Shown here in pieces: positions 31,544 through 39,402 of a stretch of 64,000 nt of DNA. The DNA is taken from assembly GCA_937910695.1 (NCBI GenBank), contig CALEMW010000068.1, positions 33,243-97,242 of the forward strand. Reading direction: 5' to 3'. The DNA comes from an uncultured bacterium (GTDB lineage: Bacteria > Krumholzibacteriota > Krumholzibacteriia > LZORAL124-64-63). The notes below the pieces were generated by a model. That model saw only the letters and a program-made list of their open reading frames with translations, did not search any database and was not told the origin of the DNA. The translations under genes and the position numbers were made by a program. Position 1 is the stretch's first letter; each line of letters starts with the position of its first letter.

Positions 31544-31762
31544 GAGGCGAGCTAAAAGGAGGGAGCCCAGCTCTCCCTCCAGCGTGTGCCACCCGAATCC
31601 TCCGCACTCCTCGCTGGGGAAGTACAGAGGCGACCTCCAAGTGCCGTGGAGGAGGTCGGGACGCCCATAGGCTCGGCACGAGCCAGTTCCTTCCTTTTTG
31701 GTTTCCCGGACCTGGTCGGGAAGGATGCGGTACTCCAAAGGTCCGGGGAGATGACCTCCCAA
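31517..31762 (-). CDS. Doubtful 81-aa ORF or short RNA unit
   Basis: Between promoter 31795 and terminator 31553 lies a transcript-sized segment of about 230 nt. One frame (TTG at 31762) codes 81 residues including VRETKKEGTGSCRAYGRPDL, with fair third-position GC, but no well-spaced ribosome-binding site is present and the frame runs through the terminator. A small RNA is an equally good reading; TTCCCG/CGGGAA hairpins are visible. Confidence 0.3.
   Translation of the reverse strand: MGGHLPGPLEYRILPDQVRETKKEGTGSCRAYGRPDLLHGTWRSPLYFPSEECGGFGWHTLEGELGSLLLARLRFLALRPL
31553..31580 (-). terminator. Intrinsic terminator
   Basis: Complement: GGAGGGAG, 7-nt loop, CTCCCTCC, TTTTAGC. Confidence 0.85.
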
Positions 31763-31794
31763 TAGCGATATATTGCTCTTGGTGGTCTACTATT

Positions 31795-31822
31795 CTTATC
31801 CCCAAACAGGGATCCTATTTGC
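31795..31822 (-). promoter_or_regulatory. Phage-type promoter of an orphan unit
   Basis: Complement: GCAAATA, 15 nt, GATAAG; there is no convincing gene immediately downstream. Confidence 0.6.
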
Positions 31823-32195
31823 CCTCTTGATCCCTTCCGGTGGGTAGGACGCCCGATTCGGTCCACTTGGCATACTCCCCCCATGTCATTCCCAGGTATG
31901 TATGCAGCGGCAAGTCGCTGTCCCCATCATGCCAAGCATCCACCCGGCGATCTAATTCAGCCTCCCGCTCCTTAGTGGTGGTCTTGAGGCGGGACAGGTC
32001 TGCGACGTTTCGCCAGTGCCGGTTGCCGGTTTTGGTGACAACACGGGCATGGTGCCCAGCCGCCACCTCGACCGTGACCAGCTGACCCACCCCGTCAATG
32101 ACAGCGATCACCTCTTCGCCGTCAAAGACGTATGTGCAAGGCACGACCACACCTTCATTCCAGTTTGTGCCGTCTGCTGCGAGATGGAGGATCAT
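31815..32195 (-). CDS. Hypothetical protein, 126 aa
   Basis: Not recognised. Beta-rich N-terminus (EVIAVIDGVGQLVTVEVAAG) and a helical charged centre (KTTTKEREAELDRRVDAW). Last gene of the unit, with the orphan promoter overlapping its end. Confidence 0.55.
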   Translation of the reverse strand: MILHLAADGTNWNEGVVVPCTYVFDGEEVIAVIDGVGQLVTVEVAAGHHARVVTKTGNRHWRNVADLSRLKTTTKEREAELDRRVDAWHDGDSDLPLHTYLGMTWGEYAKWTESGVLPTGRDQEGK

Positions 32196-32365
32196 CTCTG
32201 CTCCTTTTTGGTGCGTAGTGGGCAGTCTTCCTCCACCTCTGAGATATCCCCGATAACCGGGCCGTGCCCCTGTTCATCCATGTCTTGCTCAGGATGATCG
32301 CAGGTGTCGTAGTACTTTCCTGTTTCGTTTGAATGTTCACAATCGGCGCAGCTATAAGGCAGCAT
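32192..32365 (-). CDS. Small cysteine protein, 57 aa
   Basis: Start at the ATG at 32365 (MLPYSCADCEHS) behind AAAAAGGAGC. Four cysteines (CADC, CDH, CPL) suggest a metal site. Not recognised. Confidence 0.55.
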   Translation of the reverse strand: MLPYSCADCEHSNETGKYYDTCDHPEQDMDEQGHGPVIGDISEVEEDCPLRTKKEQR

Positions 32366-32384
32366 CACTGCTCCTTTTTGGTGC

Positions 32385-32576
32385 TTAAAAGGCGTTGATC
32401 CGCTCGCCCAGGACGGCAGAGTAGGCAACCATCAGGCCGTACTGCTTGCCAAGCCTTCCCTGCTCATGCTCGCCCAAGGTGGTGAAGAGGTCGCCCTTAA
32501 TGAACGCGGCCAACTTCTCGGTCTTCTCGTCCAGTTCTTTTTTTTCGTCCACAACTCGCTGCTGGAAATCCTGCAT
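32385..32576 (-). CDS. crAss001_48-like small protein, 63 aa
   Basis: QQRVVDEKKELDEKTEKLAA, GDLFTTLGEHEQGRLGKQ and MVAYSAVLGERI match a widespread phage small-protein family (crAss001_48-related). All helical; function unknown. Confidence 0.65.
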   Translation of the reverse strand: MQDFQQRVVDEKKELDEKTEKLAAFIKGDLFTTLGEHEQGRLGKQYGLMVAYSAVLGERINAF

Positions 32577-32786
32577 TTACTCCTCCTGTTTGTTGCTGTT
32601 AAGGGTGGTCTGCGCCATCTCATTGGCCTCGTGGTACCTGACGAGCACTCTCTCTCCAGTGTCCCCCTTGACCCACCAGCCCCCGCTCCTGCGCCCTCTG
32701 GTCTCCTCGATAACATCGAACTCACGGCCTACCCTCATGCCGTGCTCTGGCGCAACAGACACGTCTTGCAGAAGTTTGATCCTCAT
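32577..32786 (-). CDS. Hypothetical protein, 69 aa
   Basis: Beta-barrel-like pattern (GREFDVIEETRGRRSGGWWV, GERVLVRYHEAN) resembling small SH3-like phage proteins. Not recognised. Confidence 0.55.
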   Translation of the reverse strand: MRIKLLQDVSVAPEHGMRVGREFDVIEETRGRRSGGWWVKGDTGERVLVRYHEANEMAQTTLNSNKQEE

Positions 32787-33190
32787 GGCTTGTGCTCCTT
32801 TTGGGTCGGTTCCAGCCAGCTCTCGGCCTCCCCCAGTGCGATGCTGTAGAACTCCGCCAGCCCCGCGGGGAGCTTCTCCTTCAGGCCCTTGAGCAGGTCT
32901 CGGGCCAGCACGCTGCGGTGGTGGGCCAACAAGATCATGGCCGTCTTCCAGGCCCTGTCCCCTGCATCCTCGATCTCCGCCAAGGAGGCCACCGAACGCA
33001 TATGAGCCTCTCCCCAGGTGTCAATGTTTGAGGGGACCACCCTGTGCATGTCGATGTACTCCACGCCCACCTTCACATCGACTTCGACCTGGGACATCTT
33101 GCCCGTGGTCAAGTCGATGCCGACCACAATGGCCTTGGTCGTGTCCTCGCCGCCGGGGTCCACCCCGACGACCGTGTCCGCGTCTTTCAT
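32783..33190 (-). CDS. Hypothetical protein, 135 aa
   Basis: Start at the ATG at 33190. TVVGVDPGGEDTTKAIVVGI resembles the first strand of RNase H-like/actin folds seen in large-terminase nucleases and resolvases, but downstream catalytic acids are not evident. Remainder helical. Overlaps neighbours. Confidence 0.45.
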   Translation of the reverse strand: MKDADTVVGVDPGGEDTTKAIVVGIDLTTGKMSQVEVDVKVGVEYIDMHRVVPSNIDTWGEAHMRSVASLAEIEDAGDRAWKTAMILLAHHRSVLARDLLKGLKEKLPAGLAEFYSIALGEAESWLEPTQKEHKP

Positions 33191-33522
33191 TGTGCCTCCT
33201 TGGGCTGCTTGGCCCACCAGCAGTCGTCGCACTCAGGCCCGTTGTCCGAGCCCTTGTCCCAGGGCGTCAGCCGACCGCACTCGATGCAGCGGTACACGCC
33301 ATCCACCCGCCAGTTGGGCCACACCTTGATGTCGTCCAACATGAACACGCCCTTCATCTCGCTGCTGAAGCAGAGATCCCACAGCGCGCGAACCAGCGTG
33401 CGCACCGTGGTGGCCTCAACCAGGATCCTGGGCTTCTTCTCTTCACGGTGTGCAGCCCCACACTCGCACTCTCCGTCGCCCCAGAGCTGCCGCTTGTAGC
33501 AGTGCATCGTATGGCGGCTCAC
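33187..33522 (-). CDS. Cysteine-rich protein, 111 aa, GTG start
   Basis: GTG at 33522 overlaps the upstream TGA (GTGA). CECG near the N-terminus and CIECG...CDDC at the C-terminus bracket a helical centre. Zinc binding likely. Not recognised. Confidence 0.55.
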   Translation of the reverse strand: MSRHTMHCYKRQLWGDGECECGAAHREEKKPRILVEATTVRTLVRALWDLCFSSEMKGVFMLDDIKVWPNWRVDGVYRCIECGRLTPWDKGSDNGPECDDCWWAKQPKEAQ

Positions 33523-33674
33523 GCCTCTCCCTCCTTCAGCGTCTTGAGCGCCTGCTTGAGCTTGGCGCCCTTGTAGTTGTGCTGCTTCTTGAGGTGGTTG
33601 CTCACCTCGGCCTTGCCGGCCGCGTTGAAGGTGACCGAGCAGCCCGGGCACCTCCCTGTGATCTTCTTGCTCAT
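33519..33674 (-). CDS. C2H2-like zinc finger, 51 aa
   Basis: ATG at 33674, stop at 33519. MSKKITGRCPGCSVTFNAAG, then a KAEVSNHLKKQH segment: Cx2C followed by Hx4-5H in a single finger, with a lysine-rich C-terminus. Likely a nucleic-acid-binding peptide. Overlaps genes on both sides by four bases. Confidence 0.65.
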   Translation of the reverse strand: MSKKITGRCPGCSVTFNAAGKAEVSNHLKKQHNYKGAKLKQALKTLKEGEA

Positions 33675-34000
33675 GGAACCTTCTCCAGTAGATGTCCTTC
33701 CCAGTCCCTGACCCGAAGCTCCGGGCCGTCTTTGGTGTTCACGATAGCGTAGGGGAACCCGTCGCCGTTGCAGACGCGGGCCCCGAAGACGCGCAGCTCC
33801 GCATGGCCGAGCAGGGTGCTCTCCGAGTTCAACATAATGTATTGAAAGATGACCAGGGCGTCCTCACGGCACACCTCAACGGCCTCCAAAGAGGCCGGGG
33901 GCATGCGCGCCTCTCGCTGCAACGCCTGCCACTCCTTCTCGCGCACCTTGATCTTGTCCAACACCTGACCGAGCCTCTTGCGGACTCCACCGACGTTCAT
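33671..34000 (-). CDS. Hypothetical protein, 109 aa
   Basis: Not recognised. Basic N-terminal helix (VRKRLGQVLDKIKVREKEWQ) and a beta-rich C-terminal half (AELRVFGARVCNGDGFPYAI). Confidence 0.55.
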   Translation of the reverse strand: MNVGGVRKRLGQVLDKIKVREKEWQALQREARMPPASLEAVEVCREDALVIFQYIMLNSESTLLGHAELRVFGARVCNGDGFPYAIVNTKDGPELRVRDWEGHLLEKVP

Positions 34001-34326
34001 GGTTCAACCCCCTTCCAGCAGTCCGGCGCCGTGAGGCCGCTGACTTCCTCCATGTAGTAGCGGAGGAGGCGCAGCCGGCCCCGCCTGGTGTAGAGCAGCC
34101 AGTAGATATCGTCCATGCACTCCCGGTTGTTCTTGATCTCCTCGCCCACCTTCTCCCACTTCTGCCAGTTGATGTAGAGCAGCGAGTCGCAGGTGGTGCA
34201 GTAGCAGCTGTCCTCCCACATCGCGCGAACGACGTCCCACTTGGAGGCCGTCCTGTTGCCCTCCTCATGCCTGCATGCGGTGTTCCGCATCGCGTGGATC
34301 GCTGTCTTGATCTCGCCGTTCGTCAT
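33997..34326 (-). CDS. Hypothetical protein, 109 aa
   Basis: Start at the ATG at 34326 (MTNGEIKTAIHAM), overlapping the lipoprotein stop. CYCTTC and aromatic residues in the centre (LLYINWQKWEKVG). Not recognised. Confidence 0.55.
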   Translation of the reverse strand: MTNGEIKTAIHAMRNTACRHEEGNRTASKWDVVRAMWEDSCYCTTCDSLLYINWQKWEKVGEEIKNNRECMDDIYWLLYTRRGRLRLLRYYMEEVSGLTAPDCWKGVEP

Positions 34327-34790
34327 CGACCCTTCTCCTTGAGTGGAGCCTCGGCCAGGGGCAGCCTGGGACGCTCCTTGTCGTAGCTGAGGCATGGTAT
34401 GTGAGCCATCCCCGTGACGTTGCCCTTCTCGTCCTGGTAGCGCGCGAAGCACATGTCCAGAGCCAGGTGCTTGAAGGTGATGATGCGGTCTGAGAACTTC
34501 GCCCGCATCGCCTCCACCTTGACCTTCTGGTCCCCAATGTCCTCTTGCAGCTTCTTCAGCTCGAGGGTGAACTTCGCCTTGCGCGCCTCCATGCTCTGGA
34601 GGGCCGAGCGCAGATGTCCCGCCTTCAGGGTGAGCTCCTTGGTGGCAGCCTCCACCGCCTCGGTACGCAGCTTGGTGTGCTCCACGCGGTCCTTGGTGAC
34701 CTGCGCGGTCGCGTACTCCTTCATGTCCTCGTCCGAGTAGCACCCGGACAGCAGCAGGGCCAGCAGCCCGACAACAGCCAGGCGGCCCAT
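34323..34790 (-). CDS. Lipoprotein with coiled coil, 155 aa
   Basis: Start at the ATG at 34790. MGRLAVVGLLALLLSGC is a type II signal peptide with the lipobox cysteine at 17. A long charged coiled coil follows (residues 25-100) and then a small C-terminal domain. Outer-membrane spanin subunits have this plan, but no partner inner spanin is seen, so this is only a possibility. Its lipobox suggests a diderm host. Confidence 0.65.
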   Translation of the reverse strand: MGRLAVVGLLALLLSGCYSDEDMKEYATAQVTKDRVEHTKLRTEAVEAATKELTLKAGHLRSALQSMEARKAKFTLELKKLQEDIGDQKVKVEAMRAKFSDRIITFKHLALDMCFARYQDEKGNVTGMAHIPCLSYDKERPRLPLAEAPLKEKGR

Positions 34791-35200
34791 CAGTTCATCA
34801 CCTTCAGGTGCCCCCTGCTGGGGATGGCCGGCTCGGGATCTGGCTCGACACCTCCCCCCATCTCGTCCTTCAGCATGGGGAAGGCGAGCTGGGCGTCGTC
34901 CCGCGGGGAGTTCTGGACGTCCGTGTAGGCCAGGGCGAGGATCGCCCGCCAGGGCACGACCACCTCGGTGGGCACGCGGTTGAAGCTGAAGATGCCCTTG
35001 AGCGCCTTGTCCCCCAGCTCCAGCCCGCCGATGGGGACCGGGAGGTCCCAGCCGACGTGCAGCCCAACCGTTCCTGCCTCGGTGATGTGCTCCTTGGGGA
35101 TCACAACGCCGGGGTAGGAGGCCAGCAGGACAAGGAAGATGACCTCCTCCGTGTCCATCATCAGTTTGAGCACCTCTCGGCGCAGCTCTGTGTCTCTCAT
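34790..35200 (-). CDS. SspB-like ClpXP adaptor
   Basis: A 136-residue protein. YPGVVIPKEHITEAGTVGLH, VPIGGLELGDKALKGIFSFN, then RVPTEVVVPWRAILALAY, follows the SspB domain (pgv.vP.ey...g.ivLNi...av.nLel.nd.i.F.ArFgG.p..v.vP..aVlaiya). A disordered acidic/proline segment and a C-terminal GHLKVMN resemble the SspB tail that docks on ClpX (..LRVVK). In bacteria SspB delivers ssrA-tagged and other substrates to ClpXP. It heads an operon with its own phage-type promoter. Confidence 0.6.
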   Translation of the reverse strand: MRDTELRREVLKLMMDTEEVIFLVLLASYPGVVIPKEHITEAGTVGLHVGWDLPVPIGGLELGDKALKGIFSFNRVPTEVVVPWRAILALAYTDVQNSPRDDAQLAFPMLKDEMGGGVEPDPEPAIPSRGHLKVMN

Positions 35201-35225
35201 TCAAACCTCCAGTTAAGTTACCCAG

Positions 35226-35253
35226 CTTATACCGAGAAGCGGTGGTATGTTGA
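35226..35253 (-). promoter_or_regulatory. Phage-type promoter of the SspB-like operon
   Basis: Complement: CAACATA, 15 nt, TATAAG; ATG 26 nt downstream with GGAGG. Confidence 0.6.
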
Positions 35254-35259
35254 GGAGCT

Positions 35260-35280
35260 AAAACGCCCCGGGGAGGGGCG
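35260..35280 (-). terminator. Intrinsic terminator
   Basis: Complement: CGCCCC, short loop, GGGGCG, TTTTAGC; ends the sigma-like operon. Confidence 0.75.
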
Positions 35281-35303
35281 CCGGCGGCCCGAAGGCCGCC
35301 CAT

Positions 35304-36248
35304 CTACTCCAGGTCCTCCCGCAGAGCGTAATGGTCGCTGTGCAGGAGGGTGTCCTCTCCTGCGCTGTCCTTCACCACACCCGAGAGAAGGACCACCGCA
35401 CCGCTCTCCACCTGCATCGCCAGCTCCTGCCACACTGCGCACCGCACCTCCTTCGACACCCACGTGGGGGCCAGGTCGTACCGGGCCACTCCAGGAAGGT
35501 GCACGTCCGGGGATGGGCCCCGTGTGTACCATCTCCTGTACGCCGTGCTCACCACTTCCGGGATGCGCGCTCGGAACTCCTCCCACGATTTCTGGGATGC
35601 CTGGAAGGTCTCTCGTGCCTCCTCGAGAATCTTCTTGATGTGGTCTCTAGGAGAGAAGCCCTCTGTGCCCTCCGAGTGGGCCCTCAGAGCACGGGACATC
35701 GAAGGGTGGCGTAACTTACGCAGAGCCTTGCATTCAATTTGCCTGATGCGCTCTCGGTTTACCTCGAAGTCAGCCGCAATCTCCTCCAACGTCATGTCCT
35801 TGTAGACCCTGTCCCTGAGTATCTTCTCCTCCCGAGGCATGAGGCGTGAGAGCTGCGTCTGCACTTCATCCCCCAGCTCCCTCTGTGCGAGAGCTTCATC
35901 TGGCAAGAGATGCCGCGGTGAGTGGACCGCGAGGGCCAACTCCTCACTGTACAACTCCTTCGTCATCGAGCTGCACTTCACCTGGAGCACGGCTTCCGGC
36001 CAGATCTCCTCGAAATCAACATCCAGGAAGTTGAGAATGGCCTGCGCGTGCTTCTTGACAATCCCATCCTCGTCCACAGGGGATGCCTTCATGTTCTCGT
36101 AGGAGCTGTAGGCCGCCATCGGGATTCCGATGGCCTTGGCCATCTTCACAACCGTGAGCATGTACTCGTTCCTACGAGAGAGGAGAAGGTTGTTCTTCAC
36201 GCGAACCGTGACCTGGAACTCCCTTCTCCTCTCCGCAGTGTCCTCCAT
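35304..36248 (-). CDS. XRE/sigma-70 region 4 protein (phage sigma-like factor)
   Basis: A 314-residue protein started at the ATG at 36248. Residues 14-85 look like an XRE-type helix-turn-helix ([32 protein letters not shown]). Residues 133-185 are an unmistakable sigma-70 region 4: [40 protein letters not shown], then LRKLRHPS. Region 4 reads the -35 element. No clear region 2, so it may be a promoter-specificity adaptor rather than a full sigma. The C-terminal 130 residues are unassigned. It is a candidate reader of the genome's repeated GCAAAAC-15-ATAAG motif. Confidence 0.78.
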   Translation of the reverse strand: MEDTAERRREFQVTVRVKNNLLLSRRNEYMLTVVKMAKAIGIPMAAYSSYENMKASPVDEDGIVKKHAQAILNFLDVDFEEIWPEAVLQVKCSSMTKELYSEELALAVHSPRHLLPDEALAQRELGDEVQTQLSRLMPREEKILRDRVYKDMTLEEIAADFEVNRERIRQIECKALRKLRHPSMSRALRAHSEGTEGFSPRDHIKKILEEARETFQASQKSWEEFRARIPEVVSTAYRRWYTRGPSPDVHLPGVARYDLAPTWVSKEVRCAVWQELAMQVESGAVVLLSGVVKDSAGEDTLLHSDHYALREDLE

Positions 36249-36730
36249 CACGCCACACCGTAGGGCACGTAGGGCGGCCGCGGCGCCGGAAGGAGCTCCC
36301 ACTCCAGCCGGTGCTGCTGCGCCTTGAGCGTCTCCGTGTAGTTGGGGCCCGGGTGCTTACTGCCAAACCGCGCCTCCCACTGCTCCACCGTCAGCGCCAG
36401 CTCCTCTTTGGTGGCAGCCAGCCTCTCCTCTGGGGTCTGCATCTCCTCTTCGTGGGCATCCGGCCTCTGGCAACAGCAACCCCCGCTGAAGCCCCGGCAG
36501 TTGTTCTTCGGAGACTCGGCAGTCCCTTTGGAGAGGAACCTCTTGAAGAAGGCGCACCGCCTCCAACTCGGGTCCTGCCCATCACCACTGGTCGTGTACT
36601 GGGTGCAGTCGGTGCAGTCGACACCACACTCAGCACTCGCGCACTCGTTGCACAGCTCCGGGATGTTCACGTCGTCCAGGACGATCACCTCGGAGCAGCA
36701 CGCGCACTCTCCATATCCACTACGACTCAT
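36248..36730 (-). CDS. Cysteine-rich protein, 160 aa
   Basis: More than ten cysteines in the first 90 residues ([24 protein letters not shown]), then a helical charged region ([20 protein letters not shown]). Metal binding likely. Overlaps the sigma-like gene start, so the two are coupled. Confidence 0.6.
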   Translation of the reverse strand: MSRSGYGECACCSEVIVLDDVNIPELCNECASAECGVDCTDCTQYTTSGDGQDPSWRRCAFFKRFLSKGTAESPKNNCRGFSGGCCCQRPDAHEEEMQTPEERLAATKEELALTVEQWEARFGSKHPGPNYTETLKAQQHRLEWELLPAPRPPYVPYGVA

Positions 36731-37427
36731 ACTTCACCTCATATTGCTTCCCAACCTGCAACTTGCCTGTTTGTAGAAATGTACAAGCCAGAGGAATAAC
36801 GGTTCCGAGGGGCTGTGGTGGCAACTTGATGACCCTGCCAAACACCTTGTACGCCCACTCGTTTGCCAGTTGAACGAAAATCTCCTCATGTACAGGAGAG
36901 TGGGGAAGGTCCACCTCCCCTTCCATCGTGCAAATCCCATAAACATACATCACACGACAGCGGAAAGGTGACTGCTGGTAGTAACCACACCGACCGTCTT
37001 GCAACAGGGGACACGGTCGATGCAGCGTGAACCACTTGTTCGATCCAACAAGCACATTACTCGCCTCTATCAAACGCAGCTGCTCTCGCCCCTGTTCTTG
37101 GAGTTCATCCAGCTTGCTCAACTGACGATCCCTCGAGACGTGCAGGACAAGCTCAACAGCTTCAAACAGATGTGCGTGTGTGACCTCGTAGCAACAGTTA
37201 GGATCCTTGCATGAAGAGCAAGGGGAACCAGCACTCAGTAACTTTTGTGCGTCCTCCACTAGCCTGTTCCGCACGGCACAAGCCTCCGTAGTAATCGCGC
37301 AGATCTCGTCCCTCGAAAGGGACGAGGAGGCCAGCGTAACCAAGCGGGGTTTCTTCGTGCGCTTTCGGGACTTCCCCTTCTTCCTCCGCCTGCGAGCCTT
37401 GCTCTGCCTATCTGTTCGGCTCACCAC
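36720..37427 (-). CDS. YkgJ-like cysteine-cluster protein, GTG start
   Basis: GTG at 37427 shares a base with the upstream TAG. The N-terminus is highly basic (KARRRRKKGKSRKRTKK). CSSCKDPNCCYEVTHAHLFE, HRPCPLLQDGRCGYYQQ, then SPFRCR, is the same CxxC-CC and C...CR layout as the protein at 19387-19998, so the two are paralogues. Here a basic extension could target nucleic acid. Biochemical role unknown. Confidence 0.6.
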   Translation of the reverse strand: MVSRTDRQSKARRRRKKGKSRKRTKKPRLVTLASSSLSRDEICAITTEACAVRNRLVEDAQKLLSAGSPCSSCKDPNCCYEVTHAHLFEAVELVLHVSRDRQLSKLDELQEQGREQLRLIEASNVLVGSNKWFTLHRPCPLLQDGRCGYYQQSPFRCRVMYVYGICTMEGEVDLPHSPVHEEIFVQLANEWAYKVFGRVIKLPPQPLGTVIPLACTFLQTGKLQVGKQYEVKYES

Positions 37428-37801
37428 TACTGCCTCTTCATCACGAGGACGACCTTGCCGCAGCGCGTGCACTCCACAGCCAGCTGCTTCTCCAGGTCCG
37501 TCCGCACCTCCCACATCTCTCGGTGCTCCCAGCACGCCTCGGCGGCGGCCAGGTGCTGGCACACGATGGAGGTGGGGTACACCTCCTCGGCCAACCACTC
37601 ATGCTGGTTGTGGCAGACCAACCGCACCTTCCCATCCTGTAGGAGTCTCTCCTGGCTGTCCCAGGAGATGCTCGTGTCGCCCGCCTCCTCGTACTCACCT
37701 GTCTCGGGGTCGAGAGTAATGCCGGCGCCGCCGAGCACCATCTCCACCACCTCCTCGGCCGCCCCACCGCACTCGGGGCACAGCATCGGATCGAACCGCA
37801 T
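37427..37801 (-). CDS. Zinc-ribbon protein, 124 aa
   Basis: Start at the ATG at 37801 (MRFDPMLCPECGG), sharing the TAATG junction with the upstream gene. CPEC near the N-terminus and CTRC near the C-terminus could form one zinc site. Not recognised. Confidence 0.55.
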   Translation of the reverse strand: MRFDPMLCPECGGAAEEVVEMVLGGAGITLDPETGEYEEAGDTSISWDSQERLLQDGKVRLVCHNQHEWLAEEVYPTSIVCQHLAAAEACWEHREMWEVRTDLEKQLAVECTRCGKVVLVMKRQ

Positions 37802-37968
37802 TACCAGTTCCCCCCGGCCGTGTCGGCCTCCCCGAAGGTGCACGGGCCACACATACCTGTCAGGGGCACGATGGGGCTCTCGCCACAGAGGAGGCACTTG
37901 CCAGTCCAGTCAGGCTTGGTGTCCTCCGGCCGCCCCTTCTTGCCCTTCTTCTTGTTCTTGTTCTTCAC
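37801..37968 (-). CDS. Small basic zinc-ribbon protein, 55 aa, GTG start
   Basis: GTG at 37968 lies 5 nt behind GGGAGG. The first 12 residues are almost all Lys/Asn (VKNKNKKKGKKG), then CLLC and CGPC. It heads the operon containing the sigma-like gene. Confidence 0.6.
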   Translation of the reverse strand: MKNKNKKKGKKGRPEDTKPDWTGKCLLCGESPIVPLTGMCGPCTFGEADTAGGNW

Positions 37969-37994
37969 GTAAACCTCCCGGTTAAGTTGCTCTC

Positions 37995-38022
37995 CTTATA
38001 GCTCCGTCCGTGTCGAATTTAA
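37995..38022 (-). promoter_or_regulatory. Phage-type promoter of the sigma-like operon
   Basis: Complement: AAATT at the -35-like position, 15 nt, TATAAG; start codon about 30 nt on. If the sigma-like protein reads this motif, the operon would be autoregulated. Confidence 0.55.
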
Positions 38023-38164
38023 GGAGAAGCGACTGCTGCTCCTGCCCCGGCCTTGCGCCGGGGCACTGCTCGAGCTCTACACCTTGGGGCACCACTCCCG
38101 CTGGTTGTAGAACTCTCACCCGCTGAAGGCGGGTGCTTGGGGGGCCGGCTGGCGAGGCCGGCTA

Positions 38165-38482
38165 CTACAGGATCTCGAGCTGGAAGAGCGCGCTGTCCGC
38201 CACGGAGGCCAGGCGCTCGGTCCTGGCCACCTTCTGCGCCGGGGTGAATCGGCTGTCAGCCACGACAGCGACGGCCTCGTCGACCAGTAGCTGGACCTGA
38301 TCCAGCCACCAGTCGGTCTTGTCCTCATCGGACTTGACCTCCTCGGGGCAGGACAGGAATGGCCCCTTGGCGAACTCGCCAATGTTCGCGGCGAGAATGT
38401 CAAATAGCACGGGGGGTGAATCAGCGTGCAGGGCGCGAGCAGCTTGGACGGCAGGGTGAACGGGATTGGTGATCTTGTTCAT
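38165..38482 (-). CDS. Hypothetical protein, 105 aa
   Basis: Start at the ATG at 38482 behind AAGGAG. Helical (AVQAARALHADSPPVLFDIL, VQLLVDEAVAVVADSRF). Single-gene unit. The gap 38003-38164 holds GC-rich hairpins (CACCCGC/GCGGGTG and others) but no gene. Confidence 0.6.
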   Translation of the reverse strand: MNKITNPVHPAVQAARALHADSPPVLFDILAANIGEFAKGPFLSCPEEVKSDEDKTDWWLDQVQLLVDEAVAVVADSRFTPAQKVARTERLASVADSALFQLEIL

Positions 38483-38516
38483 GATTCTTCTCCTTGGAAG
38501 GGTGGTTGTTATATAT

Positions 38517-38544
38517 CTTATGCCCATGATATATATGCGTTTTG
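38517..38544 (-). promoter_or_regulatory. Phage-type promoter
   Basis: Near-consensus on the complement: GCAAAACG, then GGGCATAAG at the standard spacing. Confidence 0.7.
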
Positions 38545-38549
38545 CAGTT

Positions 38550-38572
38550 AAAAACGCCCCCGTGAGGGGGCG
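38550..38572 (-). terminator. Intrinsic terminator
   Basis: Complement: CGCCCCC TCAC GGGGGCG TTTTTAAC. Confidence 0.85.
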
Positions 38573-38598
38573 CTGCGCCGGACACCGCCGGCGCACGG

Positions 38599-39294
38599 TC
38601 ATACCTTCCAAGGCGTCACCCCACAGTGGGGACACAACAGCTGCGAGGCCTTGGCCATCTCCTGCGCCGCCCTCATGTCCTCCAGGTCCATCTCGGTGTC
38701 GCAGTGGAGGCACATCTCGAAGTCGGCCACCGGCAGGAGACGGAACCAGTACATCTCCGACTCGGTGAGCTCTCGGATGTACGAGAGACTCTCCGTGTCG
38801 ATGCCCTCCACCTTGGCGTTCGCCCTCACCCGGTCGGGGGTTCGGGGGGCGTCCTTGTCCGCGCTGCCGGCCCGGACGGAGGTCACCATCAGGTCAGCCT
38901 TCCCACACAGATGCTGGAGACCCAACTGCTTGACGTCCCCGTCCCTGTCCCAGGCCGCCTTGGTGTAGACGCTCACGAACACAGACTTGACGGGCAGCGC
39001 GTGCCCTCGCCGCAGGAACTTCTTCTCCATCCCGCGCCATCGGCGGGTCAAGAAGCAGCTGGCGTCCCGCTTGCTCCCGGAGGGGTAGTAGGTGCTCCCC
39101 TCCCCACAAGAGACCATCCCGAAGGACACCGGCGGGAGCTGGACCTGCACGGCGTCCTTGGTGGTCTTGTCCACCTGGTCCTCAATGGCCTCTTCCAGGG
39201 CAGCCATGAAACCCTCGCGGTTGAGCACCTTCGTGCCCACCACGCCTTTCTCAACGAAGGCAGTGCAGCTGCCCTCGAAAATGGAGATAGCCAT
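38599..39294 (-). CDS. Hypothetical protein, 231 aa
   Basis: Start at the ATG at 39294 after AAGGAGG. Alpha/beta N-terminus (FMAALEEAIEDQVDK), central SGSKRDASCFLTRRWRGMEK, and C-terminal CLHC...CPHC zinc site. Single-gene unit. Not recognised. Confidence 0.55.
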   Translation of the reverse strand: MAISIFEGSCTAFVEKGVVGTKVLNREGFMAALEEAIEDQVDKTTKDAVQVQLPPVSFGMVSCGEGSTYYPSGSKRDASCFLTRRWRGMEKKFLRRGHALPVKSVFVSVYTKAAWDRDGDVKQLGLQHLCGKADLMVTSVRAGSADKDAPRTPDRVRANAKVEGIDTESLSYIRELTESEMYWFRLLPVADFEMCLHCDTEMDLEDMRAAQEMAKASQLLCPHCGVTPWKV

Positions 39295-39319
39295 ATCTCC
39301 TCCTTGGTTAGTTACTCCC

Positions 39320-39347
39320 CTTATCCCCAACCGCCCCGGCCGTTTGC
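39320..39347 (-). promoter_or_regulatory. Phage-type promoter
   Basis: Complement: GCAAACG, 15 nt, GATAAG within GGGGATAAG. Confidence 0.7.
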
Positions 39348-39402
39348 GAGCTAATAGGGGGTCGCTGCCCCCCGCCCCCGACCTCTCGGCCGGGGGGTTC
39401 TG

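Noticed and set aside
38100..38140. CACCCGC/GCGGGTG hairpin as an IS200/IS605 end
   Set aside because: No transposase or second end is present; a simple GC-rich hairpin explains it.
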